64,000 nt of DNA from Paralichthys olivaceus (lineage: Eukaryota > Chordata > Actinopteri > Pleuronectiformes > Paralichthyidae). Under the pieces are notes generated by a model. The model did not search any database. It saw only the letters and a list, made by a program, of their open reading frames with translations, and was not told the origin of the DNA. A program made the translations under genes and the position numbers. Location: contig NC_091108.1 of the NCBI RefSeq assembly GCF_024713975.1, positions 11,205,001-11,269,000 on the forward strand, written 5' to 3'. Positions 32,528 through 43,408 of the stretch are shown here, one piece after another. How positions within the stretch are numbered: the stretch's first letter is position 1; each line of letters starts with the position of its first letter.

Positions 32528-34296
32528 ATGATGCGTAAAGGTGAGATGAAATGCGTGACTCTTTACATGGCTGTGGGCTTTATTGTGACGTGTTATTTGG
32601 CGCAAACGGCGAACTGTCACCGACCGAAGGAAACGGGAAAACGGAGGGGAACAACGTTAGGTGTCCAAGAGGGGACCATCGTGTTCGGCAGGGAAGCTGA
32701 TTCGCACGTCGCAAACGGGAAGAGGAAAGCGCCGCCAAACGCTTATGCTGTGGAGGATGAGAGGGCTTATCAAGCGGACTCTGCAGGTAGGATTTTGAGG
32801 TCTTTAATTTACTTTTAATCTGTTAAAATGCTTTGATTGGTACGTTCACATTTGAGTGTGTCCTGCTAGGCTGGTCAGAGGGACAGGCACAGGAGAACAG
32901 TCCCAGAGAAGCGTCATGGAAGCGCATGGCACCTTCCCTGCAATGCGGAGGGAACCAGATGAAGTTCAGAGCAGTGGGACCAGGAGTGTCGCAGTTTGCA
33001 GTGGAACAAGGTAAATGATAAGATTGATTAGTTGTACCATACATGTGCAATGTCCACTTAATTTATTTGCACCAGTGTTCACCTGTTTTGAGATTTTCCT
33101 TATATTGTTTCCCCATCCAGGAAATGAACCTCCAATGCCTCTGTCTCAGGTCCCCTCCACCTGTGGCTACACCATGCTGAGGAACTCTTTTGCACTTGTG
33201 ATGCTGGTTCCATATGATGCATGCAGTATGGTTCAAGAGGTAATTTAATTTCCAATGATGTAAAATGAACATTTTCTCTGGCAAAAGTCCAATTTACATG
33301 TGAGGGGGTAAGAGACTTGCCATAACTTGTTTACATTATTTGTCAAGGCTTTTCTAAGTTTTAATTCAATTCCTGCAGTGCCATCAATTAGATATAATCA
33401 AAGCTTCCCATAATGTGAGGATTTTAAAAGTTGCAAATGGCTATTCAGTTGAAACACTGTTCTGTTCTTGTCCCAAGGGTGGAAGTTATGTGCTGCCAAT
33501 GCGTTGGCAGGGAATCCCAGTCTCTCTCTGGTGCCCCAAACCTGCTGCAACCCCCTCTGCAACTACTCCTGCACCTGCAACCACTTCTGCTAAACCACAG
33601 GATCCTGTACCTCAGACACTCAAGTCCCCCCCATCTTACCCTCATGTGCCAGTGATGCCTCCCAACAGCATGAACCAAGGTGTTCCACAATCATATCTCT
33701 TTGCACCATATTGGGGTTATCCTCAGTACCCTTCAGTAGTTGTACCGCAAACCACAATGCCCACAACTACCACGGCAGAACCAACCACAACGACCACAAG
33801 TACAAAGAAACCAGAGATGCCTAAAATTCCACAATACCCCTCTTTCTTCCCCCCTAATTATGCTTACTTTGCACCCCTGTCACCAGTTACAACGGCAGCA
33901 CCAAAGACAGTGGCTACTTCAACCACCAAATTGACCACCACTGTAAAGCCAGTAGCTAAAGATCCTAACCCTATGTTTCAGTATCCTGCCTACCCACCTT
34001 TTTATCCTCCCAATCCTTGGCCTCTCCCTGGGCCTCTGCCAACTGCTGCAGAGACTACTACAACTACTCCTCAAACAACCACGACTCAACCCACAACTAC
34101 ACAATCTCCGTTGCCCCAGTTGCCGCAGTTTCCAAAGTTGCCGCAGTTTCCACCATACGGGCCCCTGTTGCCGCAGTTTCCACCATACGGGCCCCAGGTG
34201 CCGCCGTTTCCACCATTCGGGCCATTTCCTCCCTATCCTTTTCCTCAGTTTGTCCCACCGTTTGGCCCAAATCATCAAACTACTAAGCCACTATGA
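32528..34296 (+). CDS. Secreted ZP-N-like, Pro/Thr-rich protein, copy A (truncated)
   Basis: Exons 32528-32786, 32870-33010, 33121-33239 and 33478-34296, with intron phases 1, 1, 0. A signal peptide (VTLYMAVGFIVTCYLAQTANC) is followed by a basic spacer. Then comes a module with four cysteines: LQCGG (exon 2), STCGY and PYDAC (exon 3) and SLWCP (exon 4). The tail is rich in Pro, Thr, Tyr and Phe. The spacing and the PYDAC...GSYVLPMRW...WCP wording resemble ZP-N-like modules of egg-coat proteins; this is inference. Compared with copy B, 10 bases (AGAGACGGCC) are missing near 34292, so the frame ends at once and the last 60 or so residues are lost. Confidence 0.8.
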
Positions 34297-35408
34297 CAGC
34301 AGCACCAACTACACAAATGACGACCACCACAACAGAGAAAACGGAACCCATGCTGACTTCAGTGCTGCAGTATCCCTCAAATGTCAAACTTCGGATTTCC
34401 AGTTTTGCCATATCCTTTTCCTTATCCCCCTCCTCCAGGCTTCAATAAATGGTAAATGGTTTGAGTAACACAAGTGGCTGTCTGTCTTTACTGTTTGAAA
34501 TTCAACTTGAGGGGTTAATGTGGAAAGTTTGGTGCTCTTAATTTCAGGGTACTGGTGAAATGACGCATGCTCACTTTGAGATGGTTTGTCATAAGGTAAC
34601 TAAAAAGTACTTTGGTTGTGGATCTGTTTTCTGCACTATTCCATAAGAAACAACCACATTAGTCTCATGAGACTGAGTCTCCAACTTCTTAAATGGGCAA
34701 TGTTCTCCACATGGGGGCACCATCTGAGTTTTTACCTTAAGATTGTTTTGTATGAACAATAAGTGAAATGCTAAATGTCAAGAAGTTGAGAGGATGTAAT
34801 TAAAAGTTTTAAATACAATTTCAATTTTGCCAGTTCTAAAATGGAAAAATAAACTTCTGGACAGTGCTGCATCTTAAAATGCTGCCTTTTATATACTGTT
34901 TTTGTTCCTTATCCTTTAGGCTCTGTCACAGGATCCTGAGGGGTCAACATGGTGCATTTTCTCTGCCAGTCTTCATTAACTGATCTTATCTTATATAAAC
35001 TGTTAAAATTAATAAACATGTAATACTTTTCTGAGGGTAGTGCATTTTCTGGCTATTAAAAACACTTTTTTAATCAAAGGGGATTGAGCTTCTCTAACAG
35101 TGGTCAGAAAAGCATTTTTAACTTAAACTGTATGACAGCAGTGCTCAAGCATGGCATTTGTAGACTAAATGGTCAGTACACAAAGTGCCATTCCTATGTT
35201 TTAATGGCCTGTTTTTTTATGTTTAAATCTTCTTGCTATCTTGCCAAATGCATAAATCCTTAAAAATGGGTGAATTTTAGTCAGACATGGGCTATGTCTA
35301 TAATTTTCTGAATTGCGAAAACATTAAAGTAATTATGTTCAAGAGAAAAATCTCATTTAACTTGTCGATATGTATCCACTTATATGCTAATAAGCTTTGT
35401 TTTTTAAC
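34297..35408 (+). other. 3' flank of ZP-like gene A
   Basis: It holds the former last coding segment and 3' UTR, with AATAAA at 34443 and 35011. No other gene seen. Confidence 0.6.
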
Positions 35409-35966
35409 TCTGAGATAATTTTTCTTTGTGATTGTTTTTGGTCCTTTCAAGGAATTAACAAACCAAACAAGGCTCAGTTTAACAATTCAAACAATGCAGG
35501 TATTTCTAGCAATTAGTGAGAAAAAATACTGAGGAAATGCTATTTTTATATTTACATTCATATATTTTTATGAGTATTGATATCCAAATATAGGTTATAT
35601 GTTTAATTTGAGTAAATACAAAAAAACTCTTGTAAACAGAACATCTTTGTAGCTTGACTATTACTTCAGTGTAGGCCCACTCTAACTAAAACAAATATTA
35701 TTTTCTCTGGCATGCCCCGCTTCATTAGCCTCATCTATCTGATCTAATTGTTTCAACAATTAACACCAATTAACAATACAATTTTAGTGAGTCTTTATTT
35801 ATACAATCCACACCCACTATACAACATAGCAAAATGATCACTATAGACAAAGTGGATATACATTTTAATAGTATATCCCTCTCCAGTAACATTTTGGGAT
35901 GAAGTTGTTTAGATAAAGGAATCCATAGGATATGTCAACATTTCAAAAATCTAGTAAACCTGAAAG
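35409..35966. repeat. Second copy of the 558-bp block from 26773
   Basis: Same orientation as 26773-27330, differing by scattered changes, such as CAAGGAATTAACAAACC for CAAGGAATGAACAAACC. Its right limit is AATCTAGTAAACCTGA. Confidence 0.9.
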
Positions 35967-36168
35967 AAAAAACTATTTATTTAACTAATTACAAACCAAC
36001 TTAGTTGTTATATTGACAAGGAGACAAAGACAAAGTAAATGTTGGAAAGAGGAGTACACAAGCTAAATGTATCTGCTTGAGAGCTGAATTTTAGTGGGTA
36101 ATATTTAATTAAAATAGCACAGCTACAACAAAGCAAAACATAAAGTGAAAGTAAGGAGCCACACTCAC

Positions 36169-36325
36169 CTGGGTGGTAGACAAACATGCAATAATGCTTT
36201 ACTCTTACTGGTGTTTTTGGTAACCTTGGAGATGAAATAACTACATGCGTAGACGTGGGAGCAGTACTTGTATAATACTGATTAAAGTGCTGCGTGTACA
36301 CTTCCTCAACTTGAAACAGGATCAC
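36169..36325 (-). CDS. Orphan exon, possibly 5' part of an erich6 copy
   Basis: A 157-bp open exon lies between a good acceptor (pyrimidines then TTTACAG) and a good donor (CCAG|GTGAGTG). It encodes VEEVYTQHFNQYYTS and then ISSPRLPKTPVRVKHY. The mix of residues and both splice sites favour a real exon. It sits just upstream of the erich6-derived 558-bp block, on the same strand as erich6, so it may be an erich6 5' exon cut off by insertion of ZP-like unit 1. The protein family is not recognised. Confidence 0.5.
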
Positions 36326-37271
36326 CTGTAAAGAAAAAGCACAAAACGTTTGTTGGATTAAAACTGGATTCATATTTTGAATATACATCATTTCAATATG
36401 ATTTTTTAATCCAGTGTTGATTTAAGTTTGAAGCTTCATTTTCATCATTTTCATCTCACCTTCAGCTCCATTTACTTATGAGCAGATTGTCATGGAGCTG
36501 TAGATCTTTAAATGTATTCCCTTTTTTTGACCACTTCTTGGCTAAAAAGTCCATTTGTTTACAAAACACAATATCATAATGAACTTAAAACTTCCTTTTA
36601 ATTCATTTCTCTTTCATTTCCCACATATATTTCATCCACTGTATTCCATTCAACAACAGCAACATTCTGACCTTTGACCTTATTCAGACATTATTTCAGT
36701 TATGGTGTTTACATAAATTGCTAATTAAATACTCCATTTATGTTCTTATGTGCATGTTACAGAGTATAATCTGACTCTGACATGAAGCTGTAATGACAAT
36801 ATCACCAAAAATATTGCAAGAGTAAGATTGTGCTTCACTCTGGAAGATACTAAAAGGTTGACTCGTGCTTTTATGCTTTCTTTTGTCTCAACTACTGTAA
36901 TGCACTTTATTCAGGATCACCAAAAATCTATTGGTTGACTCCAGTTTGTACAAAATTCAGGAGCCAGGATTTGAAGGAGAAATAGGAAAAGAGATCACAG
37001 AACTCTGGTTTTAGTGTCTTTACACTGAGGATTGATTTCAAAATGATTTGACTTGTTTTTAAGTTTAAACAACCTTATTTCTCCAAAAGATGACAGCAGA
37101 GTGCTTGTGCCAAGACAACCTCTTGCAAATATAGGGTGATTTATTGAATATAAATGTGAATGTGATTTAAATATGAGAATTGAAGATGTTAAATGAATAA
37201 AAATAATACAATCATGAGATTTCTATAGGTGTCTAGACCAGGAAGCTAACTTCATATGACACCCCCCCCTT

Positions 37272-37357
37272 CACCTGCAGGTGTTTTACGCAGGTGTAAC
37301 CAATAGCGCATCACTGGAGAACATGTGACGAACCTGCCCCCGGCGGCTTCTGATTGG
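37272..37357 (+). promoter_or_regulatory. Proximal promoter of ZP-like gene B: E-boxes and CCAAT boxes
   Basis: CACCTGCAGGTG at 37272-37283, CAGGTG at 37291-37296, CCAAT at 37300-37304 and reversed CCAAT at 37353-37357. Compared with copy A, several bases between the last box and the start codon are missing. Confidence 0.55.
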
Positions 37358-37437
37358 CTGTTTCAAGTACCTGTCGATCACTTAAAGCTTCTGAGAGCCA
37401 TCGCCTCTCAGCGCCTTCTCTTTCAGGGCATGACACG

Positions 37438-39395
37438 ATGATGCGTAAAGGGGAGATGAAATGCGTGACTCTTTACATGGCTGTGGGCTTTATTGTGACG
37501 TGTTATTTGGCGCAAACGGCGAACTGTCACCGACCGGAGGAAATGGGAAAACGGAGGGGAACAACGTTAGGTGTCCAAGAGGGGACCATCGTGTTCGGCA
37601 GGGAAGCTGATTCGCACGTCGCAAACGGGAAGAGGAAAGCGCCGCCAAACGCTTATGCTGTGGAGGATGAGAGGGCTTATCAAGCGGACTCTGCAGGTAG
37701 GATTTTGAGGTCTTTAATTTACTTTTAATCTGTTAAAATGCTTTGATTGGTACGTTCACATTTGAGTGTGTCCTGCTAGGCTGGTCAGAGGGACAGGCAC
37801 AGGAGACCAGTCCCAGAGAAGCGTCATGGAAGCGCATGGCACCTTCCCTGCAATGTGGAGGGACCCAGATGAAGTTCAGAGCAGTGGGACCAGGAGTGTC
37901 GCAGTTTGCAGTGGAACAAGGTAAATGATAAGATTGATTAGTTGTACCATACATGTGCAATGTCCACTTAATTTATTTGCACCAGTGTTCACCTGTTTTG
38001 AGATTTTCCTTATATTGTTTCCCCATCCAGGAAATGAACCTCCAATGCCTCTGTCTCAGGTCCCCTCCACCTGTGGCTACACCATGCTGAGGAACTCTTT
38101 TGCACTTGTGATGCTGGTTCCATATGATGCATGCAGTATGGTTCAAGAGGTAATTTAATTTCCAATGATGTAAAATGAACATTTTCTCTGGCAAAAGTCC
38201 AATTTACATGTGAGGGGGTAAGGGACTTGCCATAACTTGTTTACATTATTTGTCAAGGCTTTTCTAAGTTTTAATTCAATTCCTGCAGTGCCATCAATTA
38301 GATATAATCAAAGCTTCCCATAATGTGAGGATTTTAAAAGTTGCAAATGGCTATTCAGTTGAAACACTGTTCTGTTCTTGTCCCAAGGGTGGAAGTTATG
38401 TGCTGCCAATGCGTTGGCAGGGAATCCCAGTCTCTCTCTGGTGCCCCAAACCTGCTGCAACCCCCTCTGCAACTACTCCTGCACCTGCAACCACTTCTGC
38501 TAAACCACAGGATCCTGTACCTCAGACACTCAAGTCCCCCCCATCTTACCCTCATGTGCCAGTGATGCCTCCCAACAGCATGAACCAAGGTGTTCCACAA
38601 TCATATCTCTTTGCACCATATTGGGGTTATCCTCAGTACCCTTCAGTAGTTGTACCGCAAACCACAATGCCCACAACTACCACGGCAGAACCGACCACAA
38701 GTACAAAGAAACCAGAGATGCCTAAAATTCCACAATACCCCGCTTTCTTCCCCCCTAATTATGCTTACTTTGCACCCCTGTCACCAGTTACAACGGCAGC
38801 ACCAAAGACAGTGGCTACTTCAACCACCAAATTGACCACCACTGTAAAGCCAGTAGCTAAAGATCCTAACCCTATGTTTCAGTATCCTGCCTACCCACCT
38901 TTTTATCCTCCCGATCCTTGGCCTCTCCCTGGGCCTCTGCCAACTGCTGCAGAGACTACTACAACTACTCCTCAAACAACCACGACTCAACCCACAACTA
39001 CACAATCTCCGTTGCCCCAGTTGCCGCAGTTTCCAAAGTTGCCGCAGTTTCCACCATACGGGCCCCTGTTGCCGCAGTTTCCACCATACGGGCCCCTGTT
39101 GCCGCAGTTTCCACCATACGGGCCCCAGGTGCCGCCGTTTCCACCATTTGGGCCATTTCCTCCCTATCCTTTTCCTCAGTTTGTCCCACCGTTTGGCCCA
39201 AATCATCCAACTACTAAGCCAGAGACGGCCACTATGACAGCAGCACCAACTACACAAATGACGACCACCACAACAGAGAAAACGGAACCCATGCTGACTT
39301 CAGTGCTGCAGTATCCCTCAAATGTCAAACTTCAATTTCCAGTTTATCCATATCCTTTTCCTTATCCCCCTCCTCCAGGCTTCAATAAATGGTAA
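37438..39395 (+). CDS. Secreted ZP-N-like, Pro/Thr-rich protein, copy B (complete)
   Basis: Exons 37438-37696, 37780-37920, 38031-38149 and 38388-39395 give 1527 bp, or 508 residues. Order: signal peptide; KRRGTT-type basic spacer; four-Cys module (CGG, CGY, DAC, WCP); then about 300 residues rich in Pro and Thr with little charge. The tail alternates Thr runs (likely O-glycan sites) with Pro-Tyr-Phe blocks. It includes three tandem copies of the decapeptide LPQFPPYGPL or a close variant, where copy A has two. It ends PYPPPPGFNKW. Such a layout suggests an extracellular coat or matrix protein. A ZP-C half and a furin/TM anchor are not seen, so it is not a full ZP protein. Not matched to a named gene. 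Confidence 0.85.
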
Positions 39396-41225
39396 ATGGT
39401 TTGAGTAACACAAGTGGCTGTCTGTCTTTACTGTTTGAAATTCAACTTGAGGGGTTAATGTGGAAAGTTTGGTGCTCTTAATTTCAGGGTACTGGTGAAA
39501 TGATGCATGCTCACTTTGAGATGGTTTGTCATAAGGTAACTAAAAAGTACTTTGGTTGTGGATCTGTTGTCTCCACTATTCCATAAGAAACAACCACATC
39601 AGTCTCATGAGACTGAGTCTCCAACTTCTTAAATGGGCCATGTTCTCCACAAGTTTTTACCTTAAGATTGTTTTGTATGAACAATAACTGAAATGCTAAA
39701 TGTCAAGAAGTTGAGAGGATGTAATTAAAAGTTATAAATTTTACATTTCAATTTTGCCAGTTCTAAAATGGAAAAATAAACTTCTGGACAGTGCTGCATC
39801 TTAAAATGCTGCCTTTTATATACTGTTTTTGTTCCTTATCCTTTAGGCTCTGTCACAGGATCCTGAGGGGTCAACATGGTGCATTTTCTCTGCCAGTCTT
39901 CATTAACTGATCTTATCTTATATAAACTGTTAAAATTAATAAACATGTAATACTTTTCTGAGGGTAGTGCATTTTCTGGCTATTAAAAACACTTTTTTAA
40001 TCAAAGGGGATTGAGCTTCTCTAACAGTGGTCAGAAAAGCATTTTTAACTTAAACTGTATGACAGCAGTGCTCAAGCATGGCATTTGTAGACTAAATGGT
40101 CAGTACACAAAGTGCCATTCCTATGTTTTAATGGCCTGTTTTTTTATGTTTAAATCTTCTTGCTATCTTGCCAAATGCATAAATCCTTAAAAATGGGTGA
40201 ATTTTAGTCAGACATGGGCTATGTCTATAATTTTCTGAATTGTGAAAACATTAAAGTAATGTTCAAGAGAAAAAAAATCCCATTTAACTTGTTGAGATAT
40301 GTATCCACTTATATGCTAATAAACTTTGTTTATAGTTTTCTTTTTAAAATTTATTTCTATAATGCTATGTCAAGATTATATTTTATATGTATATTACCTC
40401 TACCCCCATATTTTTCAATACTGGAAGTATAGTGAGAACTATTAGGTCAGTTGAAACTTATGCTTTGCATTATTTCACCGGTTTTAATGAATTTTCTATT
40501 TGCCAATAGTCTCAATAGTTATTAGAATATTGGACTTATCTGTAGAAAAAGCTCATATCAAGAAATATATTGTTAAATGTACTGATGCTACTTTGGAATT
40601 TACTTGTTCTTTTTTTATCTTTTACGATCCACAGTTATTTCAACTTTTTCCAGTCAGAACTGTCATGTATTATTCTTGTGTTTGCATAGTCACTCTTTCA
40701 GATGACTATGAAACTAGTGTGTTACTCAATACAGTGCAAACCTCTTCTAAGGCCCAACTGGCTCCTTAAAAACCTACATTTAAAGTCACTCAATTTTTTG
40801 GGGATCCACACAAGTTACACACATTAATAAATATCAGTCCCACCTAATATGTATTGTTTTTTGTTTACAATCCATGAATTATTACCTGAGAAATCAATGC
40901 AAATGTTAAAAAAACGCCCTCACTCACAATGTTCCTTTGCTCATGCCCCACACATTCCTGCATGAGATGTTGACATAAAATGTATATGAATACAATTATT
41001 TAAGTCCCTTAAACACCTCATAAAAACCTTGAATAATTGATGTCATTACAAAGTCAAACTATCACAGTGAGTATTTACTGTGTATGCTGATAAAATACTT
41101 TGCCTGAAATGAAAATTAACTTTTTTTGACAGCATCACATCTCTCCTGTTTTGAATATGCAGAGCTGACTTTGACCTGATCAGTCTAAACAAGCTCACCT
41201 GCTGTGACCTTGATTAACACATAGG
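39396..41225. other. Intergenic region between ZP-like genes B and C
   Basis: The first 940 bases are the 3' UTR and flank shared with unit 1. Beyond 40332 the sequence is AT-rich; 40890-40960 is weakly like the dispersed repeat at 48000. No gene recognised. Confidence 0.5.
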
Positions 41226-41254
41226 CAGCTGCAGCTAAAGTCCAGTCTGATTGG
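41226..41254 (+). promoter_or_regulatory. Proximal promoter of ZP-like gene C: E-box and reversed CCAAT
   Basis: CAGCTG at 41226-41231 and ATTGG at 41250-41254 lie about 90-115 bp before the start codon, echoing the E-box plus CCAAT layout of copies A and B though the surrounding DNA is unlike. Confidence 0.4.
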
Positions 41255-41340
41255 TTGATCACCAGAGGCCAAGAAGTCACTGGTATCAAAAGCCTCTATT
41301 AGTTGCTTGGTTCCACGGTAGTGCTATCCATCTAAACCAG

Positions 41341-43408
41341 ATGTGCAGCTCCACTATGGAAGGTAAAGATGGGTGGTGCTGCAGGTCACTTCAAAATATG
41401 GCAGTCCTTTTGCTCCTGTGCACTTTAGCCCCAAGTTTAACTTGTTTTAGCTTGAGGGGATTGAGCAGAAACGCTCAACAGGATAAGGTAGTTAGTGTGG
41501 CAGCAGTGGTGGAGGTACTGACAGGGAGCATTCTCTTTAATGGGAAAGAGCTGAGCTCCGAATCAGGATCTCCCTTTGCTGCTGCAACAAATGACGATGG
41601 ACTGCTGCATGTCGTTACAGATGAACCAGAAGGCTCAGGTGAGGTTTCATAGTTATTTGATGTGCTGCCTACAAACGTCCACATAAAAAATGCTTGATGC
41701 TCAAAAACTGAAGGATATTAACTTGTGTCTGAACTTCTGAAGGGATGTTTGCACAGACATCACAGCTGAATGAAGTCATGGCCAATGAAGGAGCATGGAG
41801 GCGCTTAAACCCTGCTCTGCATTGTGGTCAAACCCAGATGAACTTCACAGCCATGAGACTTGGAGCTGCTGATTTACAACTAGATATTGGTATTGTAAAC
41901 ACATGCACACATTGAATAAGGGAATTTGTTAAAGCTGTTAATACCTGACTTAGAATTCTGGCACTACTCTCTCTCAGGTAAGGGAGATCCCCTTCCTCTG
42001 ACCCAATTATCTGAAAGCTGTGGATACTCGATGCAACAAAGTGCTATGGGTCTTGTTTTGGTTGCTCCCTATGATGGCTGCAATATGATACAAGAGGTAC
42101 TGCTCTACCCTAATGAATCGACTAGCTAAAAATGTATATGGTTGCAAATGAATTAACCACTACTGAAGGTATTCAAGTTGTAACTCAACCAATGCAGCTT
42201 TAGTTTATTGAGGCTTGTATTGGATTTTTCACAAAGTAAAATTAATTGTTTTTTTTAGGATGAGACTGGTTAATGAAATAGAAATTTACAAATACTGAAT
42301 AGATCAAGTACATTATCAATCAATTTGCTTTGTTCCCTTTCAGAATGGAAACTATGTGGTCTCAATGATGTGGCGAGAGGCTAAAGTAAAATTGATCTGC
42401 CCCATCTTGCAAAGTCCTGATGCAACGCCTGCTCAACATCCCTGGAAACGTCCTGTACCTCACAGGCCTACAAGATATGATCGTCCTAAACGGCATGCAA
42501 CTCAGCCCATTTTATTCTACGATCCTCGCATTCCACTCAGTTATTTTTACTATTTATATTGGAGACAAGCCCAAGCCACTGCCCCTGCTACAACTACTGC
42601 TGAGCCGGACACAACCACAACATCCAAACCGACCACAGAGAAACCTCAAAACCCTCCTGTATACCCTCCCTATATGTATTACCCTTACTTTTACTCCCCT
42701 AACTACTATTACTACCCACTCCCTGTGAGTACTACTGTGCCACCAGTTACCACCACCACCACCACCACCGCACCTGCTACCACCACCACCACAACTGCAC
42801 CTGCAACCACGGCCGAAACGACTACGACAAAGGCCGAAACGACGACTACCTCAGCCCCTACTACTAAGACCCAAACACCAATGAACCCCTATTACCCTAT
42901 ATATTATCCTTACCCTCCTGCAGGACAGCAGTTGCCGCAAGTCCCTGACAAATCTGATGTTTACTACTACCCATTCATACAGCATATCTATGGAAGACAT
43001 CCATACCCATTCCAGCCAATGCAAACAACTACGCAGCCTCCTACTTCCACAACTAAGCCAAGTGGCACAACAAGCGAGACAAGCCCTACAGCGACGCCAA
43101 CAACAACTGCTTCTCCCACTACAAAAACGACGGGACCATATTCCAATCCAACAACATCCTGCAGCGGCAGCTATACAGGCCAATTGAGTCCATTTGTTGA
43201 GTACCACAAGAGCCCCTTTGCTCCAATCATTTCATACGCCTACAATAAAGCTGGCAAACTCCTAGACCACGAAAAATACATGCCTCAAGATGGTTACAAA
43301 TCTGGACCACAGGCTCAAGCACACCCAGGCTTCGACTGGCGAGCTGTGCCATGGCATTTCCACACAACTGGGAATGGCTTTCCTCAAATTGACTGGAAAA
43401 ATCTTTAA
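41341..43408 (+). CDS. Secreted ZP-N-like, Pro/Thr-rich protein, paralogue C
   Basis: Exons 41341-41638, 41743-41889, 41978-42096 and 42344-43408 give 1629 bp, or 542 residues, with the same phases (1, 1, 0) as copies A and B. A hydrophobic stretch NMAVLLLLCTLAPSLTCF acts as signal peptide. Four cysteines match: ALHCG, ESCGY, PYDGC and LICP. The tail has Thr runs of up to six, Tyr-Pro blocks (YYYYPLP), and ends in a more complex region with HPGFDWRAVPWHFHTTG. That C-terminus is absent from A and B. It is an older duplicate: only the module and general layout are shared. AATAAA follows at 43522. The start could also be a later Met. Confidence 0.83.

Larger units (their letters stand above)
31881..35401 (+). 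repeat. Direct duplication unit 1 (ZP-like gene A)
   Basis: From AATATCACCAAAAATATTGC onward it matches 36802-40332 almost base for base, including promoter, introns and 3' flank. The right junction falls at TGCTAATAAGCTTTGTTTTT, after which unit 1 switches to the block shared with 26773. Confidence 0.93.
36802..40332 (+). repeat. Direct duplication unit 2 (ZP-like gene B)
   Basis: Partner of 31881-35401, at an offset of about 4910 through exons 1-4. Its left limit follows GTAATGACAATATCACC and its right limit is near TGCTAATAAACTTTG. Confidence 0.93.

Noticed and set aside
33919-34278. Minus-strand frame rich in Trp and Arg, with an equivalent at 38820-39257
   Set aside because: It is the antisense reading of the Pro/Thr-rich repeats of the ZP-like genes.
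42420-43207. Overlapping frames in ZP-like gene C on both strands
   Set aside because: Shifted readings of Thr- and Pro-codon repeats (ACC, CCA), which avoid stops in several frames.
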